Source: Rhodamnia argentea
Taxonomy: Eukaryota > Streptophyta > Magnoliopsida > Myrtales > Myrtaceae
Assembly (NCBI RefSeq): GCF_020921035.1
Contig: NC_063160.1
Span: 21,239,595 to 21,303,594, forward strand
Direction of reading: 5' to 3'
DNA length: 64,000 nt
The notes beneath the pieces were generated by a model. It saw only the letters and a program-made list of their open reading frames with translations, ran no database searches and had not been told where the DNA came from. Below, piece after piece: positions 1-12,190 of the stretch (positions within the stretch are counted from its first letter, which is position 1; every line of letters starts with the position of its first letter). Both the position numbers and the translations under genes were made by a program.

Positions 1-74
1 AGGCTGCTCATCTATTTTTATTCTTGACGATCTTTACATTGAGATATTGCGTTTCATGATTTTGCAAAGAACCG

Positions 75-474
75 GTAATAGACGGGAGGTTGACAGAAGA
101 GGGAATCAGCTTTGAACTGGAAAGAGAGCTTCCTGAGATCAATGATTCTGCACAAAGTTGACGGAACCTATTGATCTATCTGAGGAAGACTATAGCAAAA
201 TCTTCTGGGCAGTCCACCCAGGTGGACCAGGAATCTTGAATCAACCCAAAAAGAGACTCAACTTGTTGCCGGAGAAATTAAGTGCGAGTAGGCAAGCTCT
301 AAAGGACTATGGGAAAGCCAGTAGCAATACCATTGTGTATGTTCTTGATTATATGTTGGAGAGAGCATGAAAATGAAAAAGGAAGACAAAAGTCATAATG
401 AGTTCGGCTTGATTCTGGCATTTGGACTTGGGGTTACACTTGAAGGTATTCTTGCAAGGAACCTCACTGTTTGA
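75..474 (+). pseudogene. Type III polyketide synthase 3' fragment (PKSB-like pseudogene)
   Basis: This copies the last third of the intact PKSB-like gene at 4315-5622: it aligns from the region matching about 5207 to the stop codon at 472-474. The catalytic cysteine exon is absent. Several lesions are visible. About 17 bases are missing near 140-150 compared with 5270-5300. One base is lost near 366-369, so the frame breaks after the VLDYMLE stretch and the conserved C-terminal motif (LAFG..V) lies in another frame. The catalytic Asn of the NASSNT motif has become Lys (KASSNT, about 314-331). The FWAVHPGG histidine motif survives. It is a partial duplicate with no plausible enzymatic product; transcription cannot be judged. 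Confidence 0.9.
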
Positions 475-853
475 GTAGAACCCAGATCGAAGCAAAAATA
501 AGGATGCACCACACTTCACAGTAACTATAAGATCTATCTCCATAAAGCAGAACAAAGTGATCTTCAAACTCAAACTGTTACCAAAAATTTCCGAGAAACT
601 TCATTATTACAAAAGCCAAATGAAATGTCATTCCCGTACTTCCTCCTCAGTTTCATGATTAGAACTTAATTTTGTTTCTCAATCAGCTATGTTTCTTTCT
701 TTACACATTTGCAACCCCTCTTCTTCCCCATATCTTTTTGCACGGAATGTGTTCGTCTCTGCCAGTAAAAGAGAATCATACCTAGGAATAGGGTTGAAAG
801 CTATCATGGGGTTCTTAACTGCATTCAAGACTTCGGAACATATATGCACTCAC
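475..853. other. Gap between PKS pseudogene and truncated gene
   Basis: No gene is recognised. The first bases after the pseudogene stop still resemble the 3' flank of the intact PKS gene. I looked on the minus strand for a third exon of the gene at 854-2349 and did not find one. Confidence 0.5.
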
Positions 854-2349
854 CTCCCAAATGATCTGTTTGACTAAAATTTTTAAGGGCACAACCATAT
901 CTACTTGGCGCTCCTCCAAGGCATCCTGCAGGAAGTTATCATCCTCTTCCTCCTGGATACTGGACTGTAAAAGTGGCAAATAGCACCGTAGAAAATACCT
1001 TAACAGAGTCAAGGCAAATGTCCTAAACTCAAAAGCTGAAAAGAGAGGCTTCATCTCTATTTTGTATATCTTGGCGCCATGTTTCAGAGATTCGTCACAC
1101 AATATATTCTCGAAATTACTTTGTGTACTAGAAACATAATCTTCAGACCATGGTGTCCCAGCATCGCAGAATGCAACAGGTAACTTAAAACTGCTGCACG
1201 AGAATGATAATTCAGGTATCATGAAGGATAAGGGAGAGAAGGAAGAAAATCTCAGCTAAAAGGCTAGTAGAGACTAACAAAAATTGTAGCCGAGCAGAGT
1301 CAAACTTTTAATCATTGAAATCTCAAAGTGACAAGAAAGTATGCAAACGCATTTTCTTTTGGGGGCAATAGCTGCTCATCCCTCGTAATCATACCAAAGG
1401 AAGAGAAAAAGAATATGCCAGCGAAAGCAAACATCACCAACCACCATGTCAAGAAAATATGAGAAGGACAACAAGACAGTTTATCTAAGATAAACCTACA
1501 TCAGGATACAACTTGTGTTTACATCAACCTTAAAGTCACTAGCATCAGCTTGCACTAGACATACGGCATACACAGCAAAAGCTACTGATTATTAGGAAAT
1601 GAACAGTCCTAACTTTCAGCACTTAACCACCGAGAACTCGGGGATTTTCATCTCAACACTTGGTCAAGCCAAAATAAAATCCATATCATCTGAACACATA
1701 GTTAGGGTCTGAAGAACTTTGCAGCATACTAAAAGTGACCCTAAATTTGGTTTATTTCCCATAACACCAAGTTAACCACATCACAAATAATACCGAATCA
1801 CGCTATATTCATGATAGAGTGAATGACGGGCATTCCATTACCTAATCACTCTCAGTCAGACCTTAATGACATACCCCGCACACAGCCATTGCAGCACTAA
1901 AGATAACCGCCCCCAGTTACTGGATTTCATTGCTGCAAGATTACCAAACTCAAACCTTCACAGCTCAAGATACCAACATGTCACTGTGATATCCACGCAA
2001 AAACCGAAAGCCCTGATTCCCAAGCTCCCTAAATATATTGCAGGAACCATATTATGGTGTCACATCATAGACTCGTATCAACTGTGGGCAATACAAAATT
2101 TCATCTGGAAAAAAGTAATAAGGTTTTTGCAAGAAACCACATACAAGGCTAGTGATGTCTAAAAGGTACTGGACGATGCCCTGAGATCACAGGTAGAATG
2201 AGAGCATACCCGAAGAGGAATCCTGCGGCAAAAGGAGCAGCAGCCATAAGGGGGGCAGCCGAGAAATGCCCATAGGAGCACAAAGATTGGGTAGAATGGA
2301 AGCTCGGGTTTTTCCTCGCGAGCTCAAGTACTAAGGCTATTCCACTCAT
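854..2349 (-). CDS. Uncharacterised plant protein, two 5' exons only (truncated or split gene)
   Basis: Two exons join in frame: exon 1 at 2349-2210 (ATG, 46 codons plus two bases, donor at 2209-2208) and exon 2 at 1193-854 (acceptor AG at 1195-1194, donor GTGAGT at 853). The joined protein begins MSGIALVLEL, has an alanine-rich segment that could be an organelle targeting or membrane segment (about residues 31-45), then KLPVAFCDAG, a hydrophobic stretch around FRTFALTLLRYFL, an acidic run, and ends at the donor after KQIIWE. It recalls a conserved plant protein of unknown function, but I cannot name a domain. Any further exons would have to lie beyond position 854; none is recognisable down to position 1, where a PKS fragment sits. 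It may be truncated by rearrangement or continue outside the window across a long intron. The roughly 1-kb first intron (1194-2209) shows nothing else. Confidence 0.55.
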
Positions 2350-2605
2350 CGTCCTGAACGTCAATCTCAGTCGGCGTGAGTAACAGTGTAGATCTTGATC
2401 CCTCTAACCCTCTCCCTCTCTCTCTCTTCCCCCCTCACCCCCCCGCCCCCCCTCCTCTATCTGATGCTTTGGCTGTGCCCCAGGATTATTTCAGAAAGTC
2501 CCGAGAAGATTTGCTTCCCTTCTGCTTTTTCCCGAGAAAGTGTTTCTTTGCTATCAAAGCTCGTAGTGATAGATTTCAAAATGTTGATGCACTTTATTAG
2601 CAGTC

Positions 2606-2894
2606 TCGGTTAACAATGGTGGCTTGGGTTACCTACTCCCATTTGTCATTTGTGCAGTAAAGAGCCGGAAACGGTGGAGCACGTCTTCCTTATTTGCAAA
2701 TTGTACGGCGGCTCAACCTACATTTGCTAAACCAACCTATTACTCGTCTAGACAAATGGATATCGCAGTGCTTCGAATCAAACGAGAACCAGTTGTCTAA
2801 CGAGGAAATCGCCGGAATGCTGTGGCCAATTTGGAAGGCGCGGAACGCATTCATCTTCCAAGCCCGCCAACCTGTCCCGAGCCGCAGAATTTGA
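2606..2894 (+). mobile_element. LINE (non-LTR retrotransposon) 3' remnant, zf-RVT region
   Basis: The frame starting near 2639 reads CHLCSKEPETVEHVF, a zinc-finger motif typical of the zf-RVT domain after the reverse transcriptase of plant LINEs. After a short shift the sequence from 2694 continues with LDKWISQCFESNE and MLWPIWKARNAFIF, typical of the region following zf-RVT in plant non-LTR elements. It is a fragment about 290 bases long without reverse transcriptase catalytic motifs, so it is dead. A run of 15-16 A residues at 2940-2955 might be its tail, but is not adjacent. Confidence 0.75.
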
Positions 2895-3204
2895 CCTCGC
2901 AGTGACGGAGCACGTTAGTTTCTTCAGGGGACGGAAAGAAAAAAAAAAAAAAAAAGGAGAGGGAGCTGCGGGTACCTCAGCCGTGGCGGCCACCAGCAAA
3001 GGGCACCCTCAAAATTAAGGCTGATCGCACAAAATCGGAGGGCTTACCGGGGTGCTCGATCGCCGGAGTGGTTCGTGACTGGCAGGGCGGCGGGGGTGCT
3101 GCTCCATGGGTCTGCAAGCTCGAAACCTTGGGAGTTCTTGAGAGTCTTCGTCTTGTTGAAACAGAGTTTGGCCGAGAGTTGGAAAGTGACGGTGGGTCGA
3201 TGGC
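2895..3204. other. Intergenic, no gene seen
   Basis: Moderately GC-rich spacer with a poly-A run at 2940-2955; nothing recognised. Confidence 0.4.
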
Positions 3205-3542
3205 GGGAAAATTATAAAAGATAGTCCTAAATTAATTGTGTCAATTCAATTTTAAATATTTTATTTTATTAATTAAAATTTTCTTAATTTTTTGAAATTA
3301 TGTCAAATCAGTCCACTTTGCCGACTGACATGAACAATTTTAATAATATTCTAATAAAATTTTTATTTTTTTGATAAATAAGAAATATTAAAATTATTAT
3401 TGCAAATTCAACATCGGCCGGCAAAGTAGTCTCAATTTGCACAATTGTAAAAATTTTAGAACTCAAGTAACAAAAAAAAAAATTTGGATTAAATTGACAT
3501 AATTGTAATACTTTTAGGAGTTTTTTTTTTAGTAATTTTCTC
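3205..3542. mobile_element. Small MULE-like TIR element (family 1)
   Basis: The left end (GGGAAAATTAT..., then GTCCTAAATT and TGTCAATTCAAT) and the right end (ATTAAATTGACATAA... then AGTAATTTTCTC) are inverted copies of each other and match the terminal pattern of the larger elements at 11.6, 12.6, 14.9, 15.4, 19.9 and 54.8 kb. It is about 340 bp with no coding capacity and lacks the long GC-rich core of its relatives. No convincing target duplication was found. Confidence 0.65.
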
Positions 3543-4228
3543 TTTCTTGAATGAACGTCTACTTGACAAGAAGCAAAAGGCAAGGGCTTGGGCTGAAGAT
3601 TATATGACCAAATTGGTCTAGAGAGGCGAACAAGCTAGCAAATTGGGTCATCAGAAAAAAAGAACTTCTCATTAATTAGTTGTCTTATCTCGAAACCTAT
3701 GAAATATTTTAAGTTCCCACGTTCACAAACTTTCTTTGAGTTAATGAAATTTCCAGTATTTTCGACCAAGAAAAAAAATAATGGCAACTTACAAAAGGAA
3801 TAACAATTCTACCATCGCAAAATCATAATGGATTAATAAGATTCTTTTTGAATTTACAAGTCCTTCCAACAATACGATTGAGATGCATTTGGCCAGGCTT
3901 TTGGCGAAAGCCTTTGGAGAGATGCCGAGGCAAATAAGCTTAAAGGGGTTTGGTGAAATGAATCGATGATAGAATTGTGATAGCTAACTCCAAAGAAACA
4001 TGTATGAATCGATGTTCATGTTAAAGAAAGTGTGTAGCCTATACTTTACCGGATTCGTACCAACATCACTGAACATGATCCCCGTGTTTGCCTTGCTTCT
4101 CAACTAATCTTTTCCCTCCAAACTTAAACCATATCCAAATCAGATCTCCCCCACAGGGCATCATTCCTACCAGGCTCTTTTCATTTTGTCCAGCTCAAGC
4201 TGGAACTTTTAGTTTCGGGTTAGCTTTC
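3543..4228. other. Upstream region of the PKSB-like gene
   Basis: AT-rich spacer between the TIR element and the TATA box of the polyketide synthase gene. It should hold the promoter; I recognise no specific operator. Confidence 0.4.
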
Positions 4229-4236
4229 TATATATA
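4229..4236 (+). promoter_or_regulatory. TATA box of the PKSB-like gene
   Basis: TATATATA lies 79-86 bases upstream of the ATG at 4315, in a good position for a plant core promoter with a short 5' leader. Confidence 0.75.
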
Positions 4237-4314
4237 GGACTACACCCTGCTTGCTTGCTTCATTTCAAAGTAAAGAGGCGTCCAGGCAGCTAGGCGACGG
4301 AGAAAAAGAGAGAG

Positions 4315-5622
4315 ATGGAGAATGGAGAGAGAGCTCAGGGAACTTTTGCAAGGAAGAAAGCCGGTCCCGGAAAAGCCACCATCTTGGCCCTCGGCAAGGC
4401 TTTTCCTAACCAGCTTGTCATGCAGGAGTTCCTGGTTGATGGGTACTTCAGGAACACCAACTGTGATGATCCTGACCTCAAGCGGAAGCTGACTCGTCTA
4501 TGTGACTCTCTCGATGCACTTCCCTCCTTGATTTCCTCCACCTTGTTATGAAGATGCTCAAAACTATGGTTGCAATGTGCTAGGTAATGATGCTGTCTGA
4601 CTTTTCTCTGTGGATCTGATCTCTCAGGCAAGACGACGACAGTCAAGACGAGGTACGTGGTCATGTCCGAAGAGATCCTCGAGAAGTATCCAGAGCTTGC
4701 CATGGAAGGCCTTCCCACGGTGAAGCAAAGACTAGATATCTGCAACGAGGCGGTGACGGAGATGGCCATCGAGGCTTCACAAGCTTGCATCAAGAAGTGG
4801 GGCAGACCCGTCTCGGACATTACCCATTTGGTCTATGTCTCGTCCAGCGAAGCACGTCTCCCAGGTGGAGACCTTTATCTCGCAAAGGGGCTCAGGCTCA
4901 GCCCAGAAACCCGCCGGGTCATGCTCTACTTCGTTGGCTGCTCTGGAGGTGTCGCCGGACTTCGGGTGGCAAAGGATATAGCAGAAAACAATCCCGGTAG
5001 CCGGGTTTTGCTTGCTACATCGGAAACCACCATTATTGGGTACAAGCCACCAAGCGCCGAGAGGCCCTATGATCTCGTTGGGGTTGCATTATTCGGCGAT
5101 GGTGCCGGAGCAATGATAATCGGGGCTGACCCAGATTTAAGCATTGAGAAGCCTCTCTTCGAACTTAACACGGCCATTCAGCATTTCTTACCAGATACTG
5201 AAAAAATTATAGACGGGAGGTTGACAGAAGAAGGAATAAGCTTTAAACTGGCAAGAGAGCTTCCTCAAATCATTGAAGATAACATCGAAGGTTTCTGCAC
5301 AAAGTTGATGGAACCTATTGGTTTATCCGACCAAGACTATAACAAAATCTTCTGGGCAGTCCACCCGGGTGGACCAGCAATCTTGAATCGACTCGAAAAG
5401 AGACTTGACTTGTTGCCGGAGAAATTAAGTGCGAGTAGGCAAGCTCTAAAGGACTATGGGAATGCCAGTAGCAATACCATTGTGTATGTTCTTGATTATA
5501 TGCTGGAAGAGAGCACGAAGATGAAAAAGGACGACCAAAGCCATAATGAGTTCGGCTTGATTCTGGCGTTTGGACCTGGGGTTACATTTGAAGGTATTCT
5601 TGCGAGGAACCTCACCGTTTGA
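4315..5622 (+). CDS. PKSB: Type III polyketide synthase, PKSB/LAP5-like (hydroxyalkyl alpha-pyrone synthase)
   Basis: Exons 4315-4501 and 4628-5622 give a 393-residue protein, the usual length for the chalcone synthase superfamily. The single intron splits a Cys codon (Cys63), the conserved intron position of plant CHS-type genes. The Cys-His-Asn triad is visible: Cys167 in FVGCSGG, His308 in FWAVHPGG and Asn341 in YGNASSN, with the C-terminal LAFGPGVTFEG loop. The sequence is of the anther-specific PKSB/LAP5 type, not true chalcone synthase. In Arabidopsis this enzyme condenses hydroxy-fatty acyl-CoA starters with malonyl-CoA to alkyl pyrones, sporopollenin precursors made in tapetal cells. 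A TATA box lies about 80 bases upstream. A broken partial copy lies at 75-474. The assignment within the superfamily rests on remembered family sequence; the enzyme class is certain. Confidence 0.95.
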
Positions 5623-6183
5623 GTAAAGCCCAGAGACCCCCCAGTCGTTGACGCTCGTATCCTCATAAAACAACAATAGAATTTATCACCTTATCAACCT
5701 TTGCGGATTTCATTGGCCATACAGGTTTTCATTAGAAACGATAACTTTTATTTCAGAGATCATACAAAGAAGGTTGTGCCTTCAGACAACTTAAAAGATT
5801 GCGCCTTCAGACAACTTAAAAGATTGCATTTCCAGATTCAACATCCGTTGTGATCCACATTTGTCGCAATACTTGTTATGTAAATTTAGCTCCAAGATTC
5901 TTGTGCGTGTGCGCCTCGACAACGAGATCAAGAGAGAGAGAGAGATGAGAAAATAATTGTTGCTGCAATATCCTATATCATCATCGATTTTAAGCATACT
6001 TTAAAAAAAACATCCAACCAAAGTTGCTGACCCCTGATTCTTACAAGAAGCAATCTGCTGAATGTGCACCCATAACAAGTAAACCAGAACCTTCTTCTGG
6101 AATATAAAACAGGTAGAGAGAGCAAGGCTGCGAGGACAGTGAACGTCCATCCCCACTTCCTCATCTGAATCTCAATGCGCAGT
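5623..6183. other. Convergent 3' flanks of PKSB-like and ERD2-like genes
   Basis: No gene. This spacer between two convergent genes should hold both 3' UTRs. It contains a 25-bp tandem pair at 5778-5827 and a short GA run near 5932-5945. Confidence 0.5.
5778..5827. repeat. 25-bp perfect tandem duplication
   Basis: A 25-base unit beginning GCCTTCAGACAACTT occurs twice head to tail (5778-5802 and 5803-5827), in the 3' flank between the PKSB-like and ERD2-like genes. Confidence 0.85.
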
Positions 6184-9100
6184 TCATACCACTCCAGGGG
6201 GAAGACGTAGCACAAGCTGTCCTCCAAGCACACTGTAAGAAGGTTCGAGGATTACTTATGTTGATGAAAACATTAAGTACATGCAAGATGAAACTTAAAG
6301 CCCAAACTGACCTTTTAACATAGTAATAGCAGAAATCTGCTAAAATGAATGTTTGAACGATCTCGGAGATAAGAACCATGGACGGCCATAACCCATAACC
6401 CAGTGCCACCAACAAGTGCCCACGGCTGTCTAGAACCTATTTTAAGTGGGATATAAGATATGAGTACTCCATAATATACCGTAAAGTCATTGATGCAACA
6501 ATCAATCATTATTAATGGCGAAGTACATTAACCATTGGGACCAACAACTGTGAAAACATAATAAGGATATGGAGAGCTTATCATCTTTGGTGCTTACAAA
6601 CTATTCCAAGAATATGCAATAGAAAAAGAGCTGGAGAATGTGCAAGGTAATAAATCAAGAGTTACTACAGTAGGGTTCATTATAATGGAACTTTTGGGCT
6701 TTGCTCCAGAATGTTCCCTTTTTCAGCTGGAAGAGGAATATATATATATATTTGGTCGGAGGGATAGGAATAGCTAAACAAGAGAAAACTGTATCAAACT
6801 TCGGCCATAGCCAAGTAACACCTCCTTTGAACAGTATCTTCTATGAACAGAGACTGAAGCTAATCTAAAATATCCAACGGATGAAGTACAGAACTGTAAC
6901 TGATATATTCAGTAATACTCCCATGATATAACATCCGAGACCCACAACCTCCAAATATTTAATGGTGACAAGATATGATGTTAATCTAAGAAGCCCACAA
7001 CATTGGATAGAAGTTTCCAGCTTTCAGAAAGATTACTAAAAAGGGAATTTCTAGAATTTCAGAGCGGAATGAATGGTATATGTAGAATAAAAGTTGGAAA
7101 AAATATATCTGAAAATTATTCATAGAGCTCTAGAGCCTCTAGTGCTACAATGCTAAAGACAGTAGTACAAGAAGCAGCTTTTCCAAGAATTAATTATTGC
7201 AATGAAAAGGGAATTTCATATTTCAGAAGATCAAACCTGAAGTACCCAATGGGCACAGGCCAAAAATCTCGCCACTCCCAATGCAAATACATAGTGTGCG
7301 GTGAATGGTTCAACAATCTGAAAGAATGGAAAAGGATGTTATTCATCAAAGAAGTCATAACTTCATCTGTCTATACAGTGCTGTTAAAGGAAAAGCAACA
7401 CACTCCCTTTTACCTTTGTGTTCTGCATAACACGCAGCTGTGGTAGTACTGATACAGCTTCTAGGTAGACAGCAAATGCCCATGAAATCCGGTTTACTAG
7501 GTTATGCGATGTTGATGGATGAACAAGCAAAGCCATCACAGCACAAGGTATCAGCTGTAACCACAATGAAGAGAGATTATCTAATTTTAGGCAAGGCGAT
7601 GTACATACGGTTATTAACGCATTTCACGCTCTCTTCAACCTTCCCAAATTAGACCCAGAAAAATTGTTGACCTAAATGACAAAACCACGATAATCCCATG
7701 ACTTATCCCATTAACTCTCCCAATTAAAATAGACGGGGTGTGTCCTCAAGATAGAAGATACGCACAAGCCATTGTAACTGTATGGAGAAAAAACTGCAAC
7801 AGAAATTGCTTTATGTGAAAATCCATAACTAATACCATTGATTCGTGTCATTTTCCTTACTAAATAGGGAGAGAACTTGATAAACTATATTTCCAAGGAC
7901 GCAATTCCAATTCGTGGACTACTCACGAGAAAGACTAGATGACCTCTCAAACTCACCACATAATAAATAGCAAAGTTGTCTTTGTCCTCCATGTAGCTGG
8001 ACTTCAACTTGAAACGGATCATATATATAACCCACAGGGTTGCTGCCAACGTAGACAAGTCCAGGATTGTGTGTATGTCATATTCCATTACGAAACTGCA
8101 GTACAGCCTAACAGCTAAAAATATAGCCGTTAGTTCCTGGGATTTGAGTGATATCCCTGAAATGAATATTGTTCCAATCAGCATATGCAAAACATTGTGA
8201 TGCCACTAAAAAAATTATAGTCAAAAGATTATAATAGATTTGTCATAAAATTGAATTTTTTTATATGCAATGAATAACAGTTCTAATCGATAGACCACAG
8301 CTATGCAAGACAACTATCTAAACTTTGACGATAATATTTAAAATTTCTAGTGCCAAAGGTCAGCCGATTTGCAATATTGAACTTGTATCAGAGGAGTGAA
8401 AAAACAACAGCTTGCAAGTTGCTCAACCAAGGAAAAACACAGAGAAGACATGTGGTGATCTGAGTGCAACTATCTAACCAACAAAATGTGGGCTTGCCCG
8501 TTCCAGACCAATTCTGAATTGCTTGGACAACTGACAGACAGCAAAAGAAAGTCCTTTTGCGAATCGTCAGGCAATTGAGCAAACACTGGATCGACAATCC
8601 GGCTAATTGCACATAAGGGGGCAAATAAAATGTAACAAGATGACTCAAATAGTCAGATACTACTCTGCATCCATTGTCCTTGATCACATTTTCAGTGGCA
8701 GAAACTTAAGTTGGTTCTCGCTATACCAAAGAGCTGTTAGCGCTCGGATAAGATAAAGTACTCTTTCTCTCTCTTTCTGTTTTTCTGGCACAGCTCGTGA
8801 TCGAAGGTCCTTAACATTTATAAGAAGCCAAGAAGTATACTACATGTCCAAACAAAACGTAAAAACAAATAATTCTTTCGCCTATGAACTCTACAACCTC
8901 AATGCCTTGGCAAAGACAAGTTCACATGAACCATCAATAAAGAAAACCCTAGCAAGCTTTCAACCGAACCTGATCAGGACAAAACCTCATCGTGGCAAAT
9001 ATCAACACTATCACTCCAACGTCCAAAGCCTAAACGCACAAACCGATTCATACGCACCATACGATACAATCCCAAACACAAACCACTCACACGAAAGGAA

Positions 9101-9367
9101 GCCAAAAAAAAAAAAAAAGAAAGAAAGAAATTGCGTAGAAATACCGGCGCAAGTCTTCTCCTTCATGAGCTTATAAATAAGGACGCCGATGCCGAGGGAG
9201 TGTACGGCCTCGGCGGCGACGAAGAGGTTGTCGTGGTCGTGGACAACGAACCGGAGCAGGACGAGAGCCGCCATGCCGGAGACGACGGCCAAAAAGGCCT
9301 TGACTTTGGGGGGTTGCCTCCTCACCCATGTAGCCACCGCGTGGATCGGCGTCCTCTGTGGCCTCAT
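6184..9367 (-). CDS. ERD2-like ER lumen protein-retaining receptor family protein
   Basis: Six exons on the minus strand: 9367-9145, 8156-7957, 7554-7414, 7317-7237, 6436-6312 and 6232-6184, all with GT-AG introns and matching phases; total 272 residues. The family signature is clear: LKSQELTAIFLAVRLYCS and MEYDIHTILDLSTL in exon 2, HPSTSHNLVNRISWAF and SVLPQLRVMQNTK in exon 3, PFTAHYVFALGVARF in exon 4, and the C-terminus DFCYYYVKS...RLPPGVV. It is a multi-pass membrane protein (seven helices in the family). It belongs to the longer plant ERD2-like group of about 270 residues with an N-terminal extension, rather than the classical ERD2 of about 215 residues that retrieves K/HDEL proteins from the Golgi. 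Whether this group binds K/HDEL is not established by the sequence. The 5' leader carries a GA-rich repeat (9414-9458). The largest intron, 8157-9144, holds no other gene. Confidence 0.93.
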
Positions 9368-9642
9368 ATCGCATCAAAATCGAACCTTTCCTTCGAGTGA
9401 TCGATCCCGCACTCTGTTCTTGTTTCTCTTTCTCTTTCTCTTTCTCTCTCTCTTTCTCGGGAAAGCGACGGAAATCGACCAAGAAAGATTGGAGGAGAAG
9501 GGCCGTGTGTTTCAGGTTCCGTTGAACAGGAATTTGGAGCTAACTTTGAAGAGGAAATTGGATTTGCCGTGAGATAAAAAAGCAACCAAAAAAAAAAAAA
9601 AAGAAAAAGGAAAGTAGACTATATTGTATACAATTAACAAAA
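9368..9642 (-). promoter_or_regulatory. 5' leader and core promoter region of the ERD2-like gene
   Basis: Directly upstream of the ATG at 9367 the coding strand has a GA-rich tract (9414-9458, repeats of GAGAAA), common in plant 5' UTRs. The poly-A tract at 9590-9602 and the start of the tandem duplication near 9643 limit how far any promoter can extend. No clear TATA box. Confidence 0.4.
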
Positions 9643-10414
9643 TTATCTTCTGATGCTATCTTGCGATGGATGGTAACTTCCTCATGAGTTTTAGTGACTT
9701 TTATGTTCCCTCAATGACAGAGATTTCTTGATTATATGTACGTAAAAGATTATATGACTCCAAATATATACACACATTAGAGATGTCAAACGGATAGGTC
9801 GGATTGGGTTTAGATCAAGTCGAATATGATTCGATTCGTACTAACCCATTTTCATAAAGTATAAATCTAACGACTAATACCCATAGCTCTTCCTATTAGT
9901 AAAATCCTCGTATTTTACATAAAAACGCGTTTATGTACGTGATTTTCAATTAAATTCTCACAATCCATGCTTCTGTTGAACTTAACTAAAAGTACCTTTT
10001 CTTATATGGTAAAATGTATTAGGCATGTGTAAAACTCATACCGTATTATACTCAGATAAAATACTTTGGTATTTTACTTATTTTATACCATTTCATTAGT
10101 CAATTTATCATGTTTACATACACGTATATATTCAAGATACAATTATATCAAGTCATGTATACATAAGTAAATACAATATTCCTTTAGTAAATCATTAGAT
10201 GATGTACGATATCTCTATAAAAGATTTCCGTTGAAATAGGTATACTTTCACATGTAAATTTTACAAATATGGAATACATGTTGTGTGAATTCCTGATAGC
10301 AATAAGTTTTTGTTTTAAGCCGAATTTTTGTCATATAACCTTGACAGAAAAAATAATATATGCGCACTATTTAATTTCCATCTCGTATATCAATGGCAAA
10401 GATATGCTCATTTA

Positions 10415-10656
10415 AGGTTCCGTTTGTTTCACAAAGAATGCATGATTTGAAAAATATTTTTCTAACAATAATTGTTTATGTCATATACAAATATGAACAA
10501 ACGAAAAACATTTTTATCGTCTAAGAAAATATCGAGATATTTTCTATTGCCAAAATGAAAACATTTCTCGTTGATTAGTTATTTCTACCAATATAAGTGA
10601 TTACTTTTAGAAAAATATATTTCAAATCGTTTATTTTTCATAAAATAAGCGTAGTC
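10415..10656. mobile_element. Short TIR MITE (family 2, copy A)
   Basis: The left end AGGTTCCGTTTGTTTCACAA and the right end (TTTTTCATAAAATAAGCG) are imperfect inverted copies. The duplicated counterpart is at 14338-14578, whose right end inverted reads AGGCTACGTTTGTTTTGCG. A related copy sits near 41648-41858. About 240 bp, non-coding. Confidence 0.6.
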
Positions 10657-11640
10657 TAAATAGGATAAAATTCTGCTGAAGTTGAAAATGAATTTAGTAT
10701 CGAAACCAATTAGATGTTCTGCTATTATCTTTATCCTTTATAGCATGAACACTTTGAACATTAATTGAGTACCACCGAAAGAGATTTCCACGAAATCAAG
10801 CGTGTTTTGTTAAACTCCCGGTGTGAAAAACCAAATAAGGGGAAAAAATTCCCTTTGGCGATAACATATTTTAGCACTCGAATTAAGCAAAAATGAAGGA
10901 TAAAATATCTCCCAAGTTGCTTTTATTTCCCTCATGGATAGGCAGCGTTTTTTCCACTCCTCTTTTCAACTTTAGCAGGATAAAAGATTCGAATAACCTC
11001 ATGCGAACACGAAGGAAGTACGTAGTTTAAGGATCATTCAAGATCACGATGACTTATCAATTACAACAACAACATAAAAATGAGCAAGAAATGATCTAAC
11101 ACAGAGAGAAAGAGAGAATATACCGGGAAGATCAACCGAGTAAAAATAAATAGCATGTAATTGAGCTCAAAGTTGGTCAATGGGAGCATGGATGATGGAC
11201 GACGAATCACTCCCCCTCCTTTTCCCATCTGCGCACTCGGACAATAAAGGAATGGGGAATAGGAGGACGATGAGGTTGGCATCATTGATATTCACCTTCG
11301 CATTGCCCCGCTACTTGAGGAGTAGGAAGGCATGGAAAGATAAGGGCCGGCAAGAGAAAACAAAGAGACAACAATGATCTTGCAATAGCTTAGAATGTCA
11401 AAGGTTGGGAAAGAAGAAGAACGAAAGTGGGACTCACAAGGAAAAAGAGAAGAAATAAAATAAAATAAGATTTGATCAAATAAAATAAAGGAATTACTTT
11501 TTTGCAGAATTATAATACAAGTAATGGCTACACAAGGGATAATATCGTCAAAACATTAAAATAAGGAGTGTCAAAGCCAAAAGAGGAGTGAAAAAGCACC
11601 TTCTTGGATATATTATGAGAAAATACAGAAAATTCATAGG

Positions 11641-12190
11641 GGGAGAATTACCCAAAAAATAAAAAAAAATAAACCTATTGCACTTGCATCAATAGAGTCC
11701 ATTCGGTCAATTTTGACCAAAAATCGTTGACGTGGATGTCACTCGTCCTATGTGGCACGTTTAGAATTGATGTAGACAATATTTAATAATATTTTAAATT
11801 TTTTATACTTTTTCTTCATTTTGTTTACTTTTTCATTTTTCCTTGACTTTGGGCCAGCAAAGGTGCCATGAGGACCATGCTGCCCTCGCTAGATCAGCCA
11901 CGGCCCTCGTTGGCTCTAAGCCAAGGAAGAAAGTTAAAAAAAAAAAAAAAAAAAAATTAAAGATCAAAATATAGTGAAAACTATTATTAAAAACTATCTA
12001 GTATCTACGTCAGCATTGGCCGAGTCATGTCGGAAGGTTGGAATCTGTGTCGGTGATTTTCCAAAATATAAAAAGGTTTAGGATTCAATTGCCACAATTT
12101 TTTATTTAAAAAAATTGACACAATTGAAAGGTTTAGTATTAAATTGACACAAATGCACGGTTTAAGTTTTTTTTTTTTGGTAATTTTACC
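11641..12190. mobile_element. MULE-like non-autonomous TIR element (family 1), older insert in copy A
   Basis: Left end GGGAGAATTACCC with AAACCTATTGCACTTGCATC; right end inverted begins GGTAAAATTACC. Terminal sequence contains the TAGTATTAAATTGACACAAA type subterminal repeat. The core (about 11855-11930) is GC-rich (GGGCCAGCAAAGGTGCC, GCCCTCGTTGGC). The element at 14894-15380 in copy B has the same kind of core, so this insertion predates the tandem duplication. Confidence 0.7.

Noticed and set aside
9131..9572. Plus-strand open frames of 89 and 127 codons
   Set aside because: Antisense to exon 1 and the GA-rich leader of the ERD2-like gene.
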